Assembly (NCBI GenBank): GCA_028023455.1
Contig: JAQFVV010012396.1
Span: 5,558,085-5,622,084, forward strand
Source of the DNA: Epiperipatus broadwayi
Taxonomy: Eukaryota; Onychophora; Udeonychophora; Euonychophora; Peripatidae
Direction of reading: 5' to 3'
Length of the DNA stretch: 64,000 nt
This document shows positions 36,608 through 47,329 of the stretch, piece after piece. The position numbers and the translations under genes were made by a program. Numbering within the stretch: position 1 is the stretch's first letter; each line of letters begins with the position of its first letter. The notes under the pieces were generated by a model. That model searched no databases. It saw only the letters and a list, made by a program, of their open reading frames with translations, and was not told the origin of the DNA.

Positions 36608-37519
36608 ATGGAATCAGAAAATATTGATATACAGCAAGTAGATTTATCTGAAGCTTTGGAGTCGACACCTGAGCGAAGGGAAGCTCCGCAACAATACAGA
36701 GGATCAATGGACTTTAATTTCAAGTTCATTGAGGAAATACTCAGACAGAATATGCAAGAAATGAAGAAAATGTATGAGGAGGAAATGAGAAAAAGAAGAG
36801 ATGAAGAATCAAAACAGAGACAAGAAGAGGAAAAGATAAGAGTTAGAGAATATCAGGAATTTAAAGACATTATGTGGAGAGAGTTAGAAGCCATAAAGGA
36901 ACATTTTGGAATATCCCCAGTTAGTAAAAAGGAAGAAGAGATTAAAGATATGGAAAAGGAAAGGAAGTCAGAGAGATCAGACGAACCGATGATAGTAGAA
37001 GGGCAAGCAGGTAGTGTAGTAAATATGAAAAAGTGTGATGAGCAAAGAAACCTCATTCCAGCCGATGAAGGCCCACAAGAACCGGAGAAGGAAGTCAGCA
37101 TTAAAGAAGAGACGAAGATGGACACTGGCATGACACCAACACGTTTGCATTTTGGTAAAGCGGACTCATTACTGATCAAGACGCCATTACCCATGGATGA
37201 ACGTGAAATCAATATTGAAACTGACAGACGCAAGGCACACCGCCGCCTTACAGAAAGGGCAGAATGGAAATTACGAGCAGATCGGAGAAGCCAACATTTC
37301 CAGGTCGGGAACTATGTTTGGGTACGGAACTCTCAACAAAGTAACCGAGATAAAAGAGTATATAAAAAGTTCTTTCCTTTGTACCGGGGACCCTTTATAA
37401 TTGATTGCACATGTGGCCCAAATGCATATTTATTAAAAGATGGAGATACCATAAAAGGGACATATAATGCCCGTAATCTCAAACCATGTAGGTATTATCC
37501 ACCTGACCCGGGGTTGTAA
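36608..37519 (+). CDS. Gag-like/integrase C-terminal fusion protein of LTR element (303 aa)
   Basis: An intact 303-codon frame between the LTRs. Residues about 1-125 are charged and helical, with a Glu/Lys/Arg-rich coiled coil (about 45-90), like the N-terminal part of some gag proteins. Residues about 110-185 are a Lys/Glu-rich linker. Residues about 190-300 match the C-terminal part of Ty3/gypsy integrase: TPTRLHFGK, then FQVGNYVWVRN, FPLYRGPFI, GPNAYLLKDG and YNARNLKP, the GPY/F-type module. Protease, RT, RNase H and the integrase catalytic core are missing, so an internal deletion seems to have joined gag to the pol end in frame. It is the only sizeable coding frame in the interior. Whether it is expressed is unknown. 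Confidence 0.75.
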   Translation: MESENIDIQQVDLSEALESTPERREAPQQYRGSMDFNFKFIEEILRQNMQEMKKMYEEEMRKRRDEESKQRQEEEKIRVREYQEFKDIMWRELEAIKEHFGISPVSKKEEEIKDMEKERKSERSDEPMIVEGQAGSVVNMKKCDEQRNLIPADEGPQEPEKEVSIKEETKMDTGMTPTRLHFGKADSLLIKTPLPMDEREINIETDRRKAHRRLTERAEWKLRADRRSQHFQVGNYVWVRNSQQSNRDKRVYKKFFPLYRGPFIIDCTCGPNAYLLKDGDTIKGTYNARNLKPCRYYPPDPGL

Positions 37520-37968
37520 AAATATTAGACTATTAAGACGGTTATTAAATGTATATGAAAATATTAAAACGAACTTGATATAATGAACTTGGTTGAATGG
37601 ATTGTACTTTAGTCAAATAGGGTTTTAGATAGAAATTTTATTATATATATATTATTGTTTTAATTACTATTACTCTTAAAAAAATTTTTTATATTATACT
37701 AACTAATCCTATTCTAAGAATTTTTTTTATATATATACATTCAGTTTAACTAATTATTACTATGATTTTAACCAGACACGGCCAAATTAGGCCATTTTAA
37801 TTAAACTATAAATTCTAGATCCGGGTATATAAATTGTTCGTTGCTTCATGTAATCTCTGCTTTCTATATTTCAATATATCTGTAAAAACAATAATAATTT
37901 TTTTCGTATTTAAATTATGTAATGTAAAATTTTTTTTCTTTCTTGCCTCCTTTTGTCCTTCCTTAATT
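37520..37968 (+). other. 3' untranslated part of LTR element interior
   Basis: AT-rich, with no open frame. It connects the fusion ORF to the polypurine-like stretch. Confidence 0.5.
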
Positions 37969-37990
37969 GTTCACGGGAAGTACAGGGAAA
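37969..37990 (+). promoter_or_regulatory. Polypurine-like tract before 3' LTR
   Basis: GGGAAGTACAGGGAAA lies directly against the first base of the 3' LTR. It is purine-rich with two pyrimidines, so it is an imperfect polypurine tract. In active elements this primes plus-strand DNA. Confidence 0.5.
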
Positions 37991-38661
37991 TGAAACAGTA
38001 AGATTCGTATTCGAATCTTAAGTTTCACCTTTTTCTGTCGTCTCTCACTGACTGGTCTATCCCCCCCAAATTTAAACTTTTTGGTATCGAATTGTGTGTG
38101 TAACAATATTAAAAATGTATAAATATATGTAGAATTCAGCATAAACATGCACACATTTCGATCTCAAATTAAAGGCAATAAATAGGGATAAAATAATATA
38201 ATTTAGATTTCTTTTAGTTATATAATTTTGTATAATTTTAATCATTTATTTTGGATTATAAAGTTCGTATTTATTGCTTTGTTTAAATTTCGTTTAATAA
38301 TAATTCTAAAAAAATCTGATGTAATATTTAATTAAAAGTTAAAATAATCTTATGTTTCCTTTTTGTCTTTGAAATTTAAAAGCATCGGTCAGTGATAGAT
38401 AATAGATTAATTAAAGAAAAATTCCCCAAAATGTAATTAGTAAATGTAAAATGTAAACAATAGAACGGCAGCTTTCTTTAATTAAAACCAACAAAATGCA
38501 TTGATTATCCTCAGGGCAGATTAAGTAGAACCTAAAAATACCTTAACAAAAATGTGAAAGATCAAGATAAGAAAAGAGGCCATCTTAGACTTGCTGGAGA
38601 CATTCACTTCAACTTTAGCTTTGCTCTCGATCACTGAGAGTCTCCAAAATATAAAAATAAT

Positions 38662-38904
38662 TTGTTCCTGCCAAGGTATGACCGAGTAAAGCACCTAGAT
38701 TATTCTCCATCGGGAGATGGCCTATCGGATGCCGAACTTTCCATTGCCCATCATAAATTCACCATGAAGATCTGCTGCCTGAAATAAATGAGAAAGCTGC
38801 TGCTGCTGTCAAAGTAAATGAAATATCTAAATACAAGAAAGAATTGCCACTCGTGAACTTTTTGCTGCTAAACTAATGGAATCAGAAAACTTCTTATAAA
38901 ACAG
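38662..38904 (+). pseudogene. Exon-like segment in 3' LTR (upstream exon)
   Basis: Counterpart of 33,211-33,453 with a few substitutions (for example 'attgcccat' for 'attgcctgt'). It has the same two frame breaks and the same AACAG/GTACCTG donor-like end. The shared frame breaks show that decay preceded the insertion of this element. Confidence 0.5.
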
Positions 38905-39502
38905 GTACCTGTCTGTGTTCAAACTCTAGAGTACTCTAATAACATGCTATAGCTCTTCTTCATATTACTTATCTAAATTATAAAATGTAAAAACTATCAT
39001 TTGTATAACTAAAATTGAATAATTAATGTAATGTGTAAATGTCTCTAATAATCTAGCTTACCTCACTCTATCTTTCTTGGGTGCGTATTTCTATAATCTA
39101 CATTTTATCTATAGGTATTATTTAATTATTGCATGCTCATAATTGTCTCAATTTTCAAAGTTTAAATCTATGATCGCTTAAAACAATGAATGCGTGTCAA
39201 ATTTTCATTAATATTTACTTTCCTAAATAACTTAACTTTCATATAAATCGACACGCATTCAGTGCATCATTTATTGTAATGCAGGGTCTACTACTTCACA
39301 AATGGCTGGCATATTAGTTGTAATAACTCCCAGTTTATATAGGTTAGGTATTTATTAAATCTTAATGAATAATTCTAGAAAATTACAGTTCTTTGAGAGT
39401 CACCAACGTTCTTTAGTAAATGTTGATAATGTAGGGCTGAGTTAGAAATCTATTTAAATCTCATCATAATCATTTATATATTATACATGTGTTACGTTTT
39501 AG

Positions 39503-39724
39503 AGACATGATAACCCATTCCACCGTGAAATTTCCGGATTCTTCAGGGTTGAAATTAACCCCAGTCGTCCTACACAAGTGGGCATATTGGGTGCTCCCGT
39601 AGGACTTGATAACATCATGCAGCCAGCTGGAAAATGGCAACATGGACCACTTGTCCCTGGTTATGCTTATGTGACACCTTACTTCATCAGGCCGATGGCA
39701 AAGACCAGCCTGACATTCTTATAA
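39503..39724 (+). pseudogene. 73-codon terminal-exon-like ORF in 3' LTR
   Basis: Counterpart of 34,046-34,267, also open to the same TAA. Compared with the 5' copy I count about a dozen amino-acid changes (for example R to H, D to N, A to V, R to W) and only about three or four silent changes. Many fit CpG transitions. The C-terminal part from PGYAYVTPYF to the stop is identical in the two copies. Confidence 0.55.
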
Positions 39725-40028
39725 ACTCATTCACAGCATTGCAGTTTCGATATACTGCCATTCCATGTCACCTTTCTAAAGTGTACCACATGTTCCTTTA
39801 CTTAATTTTATTATTCTATATATCACTCCACCTCTGCATTATCTTCGTAATTCACTCTCAAATAAATGTTTGCCCTTAGTCATAAAATAAATATTTTAAT
39901 TAAATAAATATATGTCCGCGGCTACTCTTAAATCTTACTTTAGACTCTTGCATTGCAAAGATATAAATTCCCCAAGGCATGCATTAGAAATACTTACTCG
40001 AGAATTTTAGGTAGCTAGATTATGCCTT

Positions 40029-40272
40029 CAAATAAATGAATTCCTTTTGTAAACATTATAGTATCGGAAATACCGTTACTGAGGTCCTCAAAATAAAATA
40101 AGGTCGAAACAAATAAATGTATTCCTTTTGTAAACATTACAGTATCGGAAATACCGCTACTGAAGTCCTCAATATAAAATAATGTCTAAATAAATAAATG
40201 TATTCTTTAAAATATAATAGTATTGCAAATCCCGCTAATGAAGCTTTGAATCCATAAAATATTATTAGTAAA
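40029..40272. repeat. 81-bp tandem repeat in 3' LTR, three units
   Basis: Same array as 34,572-34,815, with the same three units in the same order. Confidence 0.85.
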
Positions 40273-40648
40273 TGATTTTCTTATTAAAATGTGTGAATAA
40301 ATAATTTTAAACTATACATCTGCAGTTACGTTTCATTTATTCGATACCCATTCTATATAATATTTCCTCGATTATGTAAATATAAATGTTTAATTAATAT
40401 TAGTTTGATTATTGGCTAACTCAGGAATAAAATCATGAATCTCTTGCATATCCCTGACCACCGTGCCTAAGGAAATATTTACTAATGTCGCATCAGATGC
40501 GTTGTTTTGTGGATTGTATTGTGGAACTGATAAACTATGTTTGAACTCAGTAACACGGGTGGCTTCGCTACCTCGATGGTGCTGCTTTTCTGTGTGGTGG
40601 TCGAATTCTGCACTATGTTTACGAGTCACATATTTTCTGACTGTTACA

Positions 40649-40652
40649 ATAT
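40649..40652. repeat. Target-site duplication, right copy (ATAT)
   Basis: Matches 32,534-32,537. It is followed by 'gtatactctggtcc', the continuation of the interrupted LINE. Confidence 0.8.
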
Positions 40653-40880
40653 GTATACTCTGGTCCATATATGCCATTGGGTTAGGCAGATTCTTTTGTT
40701 TTTGATGGCAAGATAGTTTTTCATTTGATTACAAATATGGTGCTAGGTTTGAGTGAGCCTGTGTAACTGCTGATGAATTTGATGGGTAGGTTTGATAGTG
40801 ACAGTTCTCTTGTGTAAATCATCTGCCAATGCTAGAAACCAAGAAGGTGAAAGTGTTTAATCTGGAACATATCTCTAGCA
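40653..40880 (-). mobile_element. LINE continuation beyond the LTR element
   Basis: The sequence parallels 13,100-13,275 of the 10.2-16.1 kb LINE: 'gtgagcctgtgtaactgctg' against 'gtgagcctgattaactgttg', and 'gtgtaaatcatctgccaat' against 'tatgtaactcatcagccaat'. It belongs to the LINE at 30,420-32,533. The copy ends (5' truncation) near 40,880. Confidence 0.72.
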
Positions 40881-41059
40881 TCTCAATAACTCATAACTGA
40901 AATAATATAAGGATTTTAATTTAAAATATCTGAAATAATCAATTTTCCAATTATCTAATTATAAAAAAATAGTCAACATGTTACATAAAAAAATAAATAC
41001 AAAAGTAAATGTTAGATAAATCAATACACCCATTATTTTAATCACATTTTATAATTTAG
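40881..41059. other. Short unassigned AT-rich spacer
   Basis: No feature is seen. Confidence 0.4.
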
Positions 41060-42300
41060 CATGAATATTTGAATGGAAGATGTTGGTGTAGTCAATAAAG
41101 TATATATAGAATTCATTCTAGTATTCTTTGATCTTTTCTAGTATCTAATAGGTATCAGCAATGAGATCTCTAATTTCTTAACCTTTTTTAAAACCAGATT
41201 ATAGTTTCTTTTCAATGTGGCTAAATTATTTCAATAGAATCTTATGTATGGATTGATTCTCTGTTAATAATTCTTTCTCTAGGATAGAAATATTTGTATG
41301 TTTCTTCAATCTGAAATCTATTAAGTACTTTTACATATTAGTAAGCATAATTTGACTACAGTCTTCATGATTTATATGTGTGGTTTTAATTTCTTAGTAT
41401 TATAATTATTCTATATATTTTCTTCACATTTATTTGATCTTCATTTATTTTTAGATGTTATCTATCCACAGGCACTTTCTGGCAAATTCCATCAAAAGCA
41501 TTTTTTTTTAATCTCACAAATTCCTCAAAAGATGGGGAGGGGTTCACCTAGTTTTGATTTTGTTATTTTTATTTTTGCAAATATACCTATAACATTAGTC
41601 TTGGGTTTTTTTTTAACTATTTTTTTAAATATTGTTTTTAGTTTTGTCAAAATATCTTTACCAATTTTAAATTTGGCTTTCTTTTTAATTTGTAATTATC
41701 ATTATACTTTCTGCTATTAAACTTGTTTTTTTTTGGGGGGGGAGGGGGGTTAAATGGGTTTTTTTAGCGTCACTTTTAAAAATATTTCATTCACTTTTAT
41801 GTATCATTCACCTGGTTTATGACTAATTATAACCAAAAATACTAATAGGCTTGGGTTAAGGAAAAAAAGATACATTTTCTAAAAATGTGTTTAAAACATT
41901 GGAAAAGTTTTTGGATCTATAACACAATCTTGCTCCATCTTCTTGTTGCTATTAAAGTTCCAATCTTCTATCACTAGTTACCAAAAATAATCTATTTAAT
42001 TTTTCAAATTATTCATACATGTTGTTGAAGCTTCCGTTTTTTACAAATACATTGGATATAAAAATGTCATTGAGATTTTCAAAAGTTTATTTAGTTATTT
42101 TACTAATTTCTTTTAAGATCATACTGCCCAATGACTTGTTTTTTCTTTGCATTTTTAATTTTGCCTTCAAGTTACCACCATTTGATGTACATTTAAAAGA
42201 TAACTTTTGGCAATTTCTGCCTAAAAATGATCAGAAAACCTTTTAATATTTTATTTATATGCTTTGGTTTGTTGGAACATAGATTGTATATTCGTAATTC
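41060..42300 (-). mobile_element. RTE/BovB-like LINE fragment, decayed
   Basis: Minus-strand translation of about 41,085-41,235 gives EIRDLIADTY, then ILEKIKEY, then FYIYFIDYT. This corresponds to the RT segment with 'RDQI', 'EK..E' and 'FIDY.KAFD' in BovB/RTE elements. Around 41,930-41,970 a VIEDWNF block suggests the endonuclease GDWN motif. Stops are frequent and ends are indistinct. Confidence 0.55.
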
Positions 42301-45200
42301 TAAATGGGAATTCTCAAAATTGAATTTGTATTACTTATTTACTAATACACAGTTAGAAACTTTACAATATTCTTGCTAATAAAAAAACCACAATAGTTGT
42401 TTTTTTTTTTCAAAATCTATTATCGAGCAGTATATTCTAAATTAAAATATTTAGTTCAGCACACCATTCTCCACTAACTTCTGAGATGATAATGCTCAAT
42501 TCATTTTTGCTATAATGTAACAAAATTTTCTTGGTGTATATTCTACACATTTCAAGTTTCAATGGTGATTTTTTTTTCTGACAATGGAAAAATCTTCTAT
42601 TATAACATGTAATATGTCTAAATGCACTAAAACACAGGTAATGGTGAAGCTGATTACAGATAATAAAATTAATGTATGAGCATTTTTGAGAAGTTTTGTC
42701 TTCCCATAATCATAGCCAGTGAGATGAATGTACATAAAGGAATTCATTGCACACATTTTTCATTGTCCTCATTCAATTCACTGACTATAATTATGAGAAG
42801 AAAAAACTTCTGAATGTGCTCAGCCATTAATTTTATTATCTGTTAGCTTCACCAATATCTGCGATTTAATATATTTAAACATATTACTTGCTTAATTATG
42901 AAGTTTATGTTTTTCTTATTGTAACAACATATGCAACAAGATGTACAAATGGTTTATACCCTTCTTGTGATATAGTCTGTACAGTACTTGAAAATATTCT
43001 TTGCTAATTCACAGAAGCAGTTTGAATATCTTGTGATCTCCAGGACCATTTTCTGGCACCAAAATATCATTATGTCTTTATTACCTATTCATATATACTT
43101 ATAACTAAATAATTTTAAGTACAATATAAAATGCCAATTTGGTTTTTAAAAATTTGGGACTTACTTTTTGATGTTATTACTTGGTAATAACATTAAAAAT
43201 ATGTATATATTTTTTAAGATTCTATTATTTTGATTATTAATAGCAAAAAATTGTTTATTTTTTACAAACTTAAATTTCTAAAGCTCTGTGTTATAATTTA
43301 ATTAATATTTTTATTCTTATAACTTTATGTTTTAATGAGACTATTTAATACTCAAAATATTAATAAGTTTATAAATTTGTGTAACTTGAAAACATCTTTA
43401 TTGTATAGGCGTGTGTGCGCATCTACGTGTACACTACCCTCAACATAAACAAAGTTGAGCTCTCAATTTTGAAATAGTTCACGCGTATTGTATAAAGGTT
43501 TTCAACAAGGTCTAGAATTAGATCAATATTCATTCTCACAGAGACAAATGCCTAATGGGAGAGATTTCATAAAGAGATCACAATCTAAATTTCTTCTATT
43601 TAGCTTTTACAAAGTGAGTATCAGATATTCATTATTTATTAACGATGCTTAGACAGAGTTTTAGAATAAAACAAGTTCATAATATAAAGGAATCTATAAA
43701 AGAAATCTTATATCAAACAAAATACAGTCTAAAAATAGCCAAGAATAAATTTATTTCTAATTAAAAAAAGAAATGGTAGTATGAGTTTAATTAAAAACAA
43801 AATGTAAAAACAAGGTTACATATCTTGAAGTTTTCCGTCAGAAGTAAAATCAACGTTATTAAGAAAACGATTATCATACTGAGATAAAGTAATCATTTTT
43901 TAATCATCTTTTTGCCATTTCTTTATTTTATTGTTTTAACATAATGTATTCTAGCATTTTTTTTATGTCAAATTACAAACTTTAATAAAAATATTTGTGG
44001 GTGTGTTGGTGTCATCGCAAAGATGCAAGCTTAAACTTAAAAAGAAGACTATCTGTCTGTTCATCTTTTTATCTGTTTATTTATCTGTTGATCGATCTGC
44101 CTTTTTTATTTATCTGACTATATACTTATTTATCTGTCTTCTTGTCTGTCTATATTTATATATCTTTATTTAAATTTTTAAAAATGCTAATTTAACTTTT
44201 CGTAAAATTTTGAGAAAAAGCTATTATTAGCTATGATATACTACCTAGTAATCATTATAAGTTGGCTTTACATTTGCTATCCTGAATTTCTCATTTGCTA
44301 ATAATGAAACTTTGACAGCATTTAACTAAATTTTCTAATTTGTAATGAATTTTTATCATTCTTGGATTATCTTCTGTTTAGTTTTAGTTCTGGCTGTCTT
44401 TTGTTCCATCTAACCAGTTTCTCTGAAAGTAAAGCTTTGATAAGAAGAATGTCAAGAGTGAATTGAATGATTGATCTACCATCATATTATAATTCAATCA
44501 ATCATCTTGAAGAATTTTTTTTTTTAATAAATGCTTTGGGTGGAATAAATTCATTTGTTTCCAACTTGCTGCTTAAGAGTAACTGCAAGAATAGCAGTAG
44601 AATGAAAGCTCATAGTAAAAGCCAGGCTCATTTTTGCTTATATTGATAGAAATAAAATTGATTAATGGTTAATAAACTAATTTAAAAACCTGGCAAAATT
44701 CTTCTTAACCTCCCACAATTCAACATTTTTTTCACCAACCTTTAATGGTAATTTGAACTAGTTCAACATTTTAATTTTACTGTTAAAACCTTTATTCAAT
44801 ATTATGAATCAAGAAATTAACTTTGATTTTTTTAGAAATATAAGTTTACAAATGAAAAACATTCTAAAAAATTATATTTGACTTTCCAAATTTGAAATAT
44901 ATAATAATGGCAATTACTTTTTTATTACAGCAAATTGTTGTAATGCTATCAAAAAAATTAATTCATTTTTATTAAATGAATGCTAATTTTTAAACATGAA
45001 TTGATAATTATAAAGTCAATATAAAACTATGAAACTCTGTTTTAAAATTACATTTATATTTATTAAATTGTCACAAAAATGCAATACTATGGTATTTGAC
45101 AGATAGTAATGACGCAAAAACAACGGAAATTTTATAATAAAAAATTGCACATCTATTTTAAGATGTTGCAAATTGAATCCCTTTCTAAGTATAATCTATT
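42301..45200. other. AT-rich, no gene; degenerate TCTGTTTAT repeats at 44,050-44,170
   Basis: Most of this stretch has dense stops and no recognisable element. 44,050-44,170 is a run of imperfect 'atctgtttattt'-like units. 43,405-43,500 has a short GC-richer patch with alternating GT/GC that I cannot assign. Confidence 0.45.
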
Positions 45201-45229
45201 TAATGCAATGTACCAATCTAAACATGTTT

Positions 45230-45960
45230 TTCACTTCTTGAAGTAATCCAGAAGCCATTGCAAATTGATGCCTTTGTATGCCTCCATTGTTTTTTTTCTT
45301 TAGCACTTCTAAAGTCTGCAAGAAAACAGTTTTAAAATTTGGAGAAAATAAAAAAAAAGTCACTTGGAATGATATCGAGTGAATATGGCTGATAGATAAG
45401 CTAGGTAATGCTGAATTTAATTAAAAATTGTTTAACACTCAAGGTTTTGTATGCTAGCATTCTATTGTGATAAAGCTTGTATTCCTCACTTTGCCATAAA
45501 ACAGAATGTTTAAGCTTTACTGCACCATGCAAATGTTTTGGAACTTATAGGTTTTAAATGCTTGATTATTATGAATGAATTTTGAGTAAACAGTGCCATT
45601 TGCAAAAAAAAAACCAGCATCATCTTGACATTGGACTTCATTAGTCATGCTTTTTTGGGATATGACAAATTTGACATTTCTATTAAGCCATTGTGTTTTT
45701 CTCAGAGTAATTTTCTTATAAGCTGTTTCATGCATTACATCTATTTTCCCTGTCATTTTCCATAAAAGAAAACAGAATATTATGCTGTTCCAATTTTTCA
45801 GCTATTATAAAAATTGATAAATACACAAAATGCACTTGACAAAAAAAATGTTCTTTATGGTCCTACAACTTCACACAGTGGCAATGATAGATTAATGCAG
45901 AAGGGTTCCAAAAATGGTATCTAGATGCAGAAGCATGTACTATAACAGGTGCACCTACCA
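45230..45960 (-). pseudogene. mariner-type transposase relic
   Basis: Minus-strand frame 45,517-45,756 contains DDAGFFFANGTVYSKFIHNNQ, matching the segment after the first catalytic aspartate in mariner transposases (FFD..G.V...F.P..Q). Further downstream (about 45,235-45,450, another frame) comes VTFFLFSPNFK followed by KKKTMEAYKGINLQWLL, matching the 'FFLFPKLK' and 'ALKAI' C-terminal region. Several frameshifts separate these. No terminal inverted repeats were located with confidence. The enzyme would cut and paste the element at TA sites. Confidence 0.55.
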
Positions 45961-46177
45961 GAGAACAATTCTGATTATTTTTGAGTCCCTCCTCATAGTT
46001 TCCTTTTTATTATTACTTCAATTTTTTTAACTTATAATTTTAAAAATGAAATATGTTTTTAAAAAACTATATATATAAATATCTGTATTGTTATATTGGA
46101 CTATTTCCATCATCTAATATGTGTGTTGAATGTCTTTAGAAAGGTTTAATTTTATTTAAATATTCCAAATGCATTCG

Positions 46178-46303
46178 ACTGTTAATAATATCACAGCAAA
46201 CAGGTTAGTATATGTACTAACTGTTAGTAATATCACAGCAAACAGGTTAGTATATGCACTAACTGTTAGTAATATCACAGCAAACAGGTTAGTATATGCA
46301 CAA
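46178..46303. repeat. 42-bp tandem repeat, three units
   Basis: Units at 46,178, 46,220 and 46,262, each 'actgtta' then 'taatatcacagcaaacagg' then 'ttagtatatgcac'. Units 2 and 3 are almost identical. Because 42 is divisible by three, they create a short repetitive open frame that is not a gene. Confidence 0.95.
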
Positions 46304-46371
46304 TATTTAGAGAGGTATTTTTCTTCCCTCTTCTTCAGGTGTTGCTGGCCTGACCAGTGACAGTACTAACA

Positions 46372-46447
46372 TGGGATTCGAACCTCGGTCCTTAGATTCT
46401 TGATTATTGAATTTTAAGATAATGCTCTAACCAACTGAGCCATCCTG
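46372..46447 (-). other. tRNA-like segment (A box and B box) inside foldback
   Basis: On the minus strand the A-box-like TGGCTCAGTTGG and B-box-like AGGTTCGAATCCC are spaced as in tRNA genes. The D-arm stem GCTC/GAGC around AGTTGGTTA is perfect. The acceptor stem does not pair and the region between arms is long, like a class II (Leu/Ser) tRNA or a SINE head. It is not a functional tRNA by this reading, but it could act as an RNA polymerase III promoter. Confidence 0.6.
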
Positions 46448-46536
46448 CATTTGGAATATTTAAATAAAATTAAACTTTTCTAAAGACATTCAACACACAT
46501 ATTAGATGATGGAAATAATCCAATATAAAAATACAG

Positions 46537-47329
46537 CTAGAACACCATCATCACAAACCTTCAGAAAAAACACTATATATAAATATGAATATACTTCTTT
46601 CTTTAATAATTACTGTCTAAATATTTTGTAAAAATAATCATAAATATTTTTAAAAACTATGAAATAATGCATTTTTTTTTGCTCATTGCTATCAACAATG
46701 GAAGGGGAGTTTAAAAGTTTGTTTATATATCCAGATGTAAATAATATACCAATCAGAAACTATCTAAATGCTTTGTCAGTTTATTTTGTCTGTAGACTAC
46801 AGACATATCCAGAGTTTTTTAAATAAACAAATCAATATTTATTTTATTTCCAAGTTTTAACGTCAAATGAATATAAAATAGACAAAATAACACTAAAGAT
46901 AACTGCAAAAAGGTGAGTTAAAACTGAAGCATTGCAGTGCAATCACAATATTACATGAAACATTGTTTATAATTGGAAGAAGATTACTTAAAGCTTATTA
47001 TAAAATCAAATAATAAGAGATTGTGAAATAAATACTGAAATTGTGGTTTATAACATATTTTTAACTCTCCTGCAGTGTACTAGCACTGTGACAACTTTAA
47101 GGGTTTTCTCTGTCTGAAAGTTTTTAATTTTAATATTAAGTCATTATTATTTATCAGAATATAATAAAATTGACTTCATTTGATAGAAATTTTTCTTTCA
47201 AAACAAAACAAACTTTTAAAAATGGCATTTAACTTTTGTAAGTATTAAAAAAATTAGATTGTAATCAAAACAATAAATGTTTTTTATTATGTACTGTCTG
47301 GAAAAACAGTTTCATTTCAGAAAACAAAT
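46537..47329. other. AT-rich stretch, nothing assignable
   Basis: No feature is seen between the foldback and the duplicated segment. Confidence 0.45.

Larger units (their letters stand above)
32538..40648 (+). mobile_element. Non-autonomous Ty3/gypsy-like LTR element with gene-exon-like LTR content
   Basis: Two direct repeats (32,538-35,937 with a 0.75-kb insertion, and 37,991-40,648) bound a 2.05-kb interior. LTR termini are near-inverted: TGAAACAGTAAG at the start (TAAAACAGTAAG in the 5' copy) and CTGACTGTTACA at the end. A 4-bp ATAT duplication flanks it. The interior has a degraded primer-binding site near 35,961, one 303-aa ORF (gag-like coiled coil plus integrase C-terminal part) and a purine-rich stretch just before the 3' LTR. 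Protease, reverse transcriptase, RNase H and integrase core are missing, so it must have moved with helper proteins. It is inserted into a LINE. The large LTRs contain a piece of what looks like a cellular gene. Confidence 0.82.
37991..40648 (+). repeat. 3' LTR
   Basis: 2,658 bp, from TGAAACAG to CTGTTACA. It carries the same parts as the 5' LTR (exon-like segments, intron-like stretch, 81-bp tandem repeats) without the RTE insertion, so it preserves that empty site. Confidence 0.85.
46083..46536. mobile_element. Foldback element with about 90-bp inverted ends
   Basis: 46,083-46,174 and 46,446-46,536 are near-perfect inverted repeats: 'tatttccatcatctaatatg' at left pairs with 'catattagatgatggaaata' at right. 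The loop holds three 42-bp tandem units (46,178-46,303) and a tRNA-like segment on the minus strand (46,372-46,447). No protein is encoded. The long arms could pair in RNA or single-stranded DNA. No clear target-site duplication was found. Confidence 0.8.

Noticed and set aside
36853-37233. 126-aa minus-strand frame
   Set aside because: It is the antisense shadow of the gag/integrase fusion ORF.
39634-39879. 81-aa plus-strand frame in the 3' LTR
   Set aside because: It overlaps the exon-like frame in another register and is not shared as an open frame with the 5' LTR.
32538-40648. Simple segmental duplication of a host gene end, instead of LTRs
   Set aside because: The near-inverted TG...CA ends, ATAT duplication, colinear continuation of the LINE on both sides, and gag/integrase coding between the copies fit an LTR element better.
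46169-46360. 63-aa frame with a 14-residue repeat
   Set aside because: It is a product of the 42-bp tandem repeat inside the foldback; it has no domain.
46372-46447. Functional tRNA gene on the minus strand
   Set aside because: A and B boxes are good, but the acceptor stem does not pair and the anticodon arm is poor; it lies inside a foldback element, so a tRNA-derived repeat is more likely.
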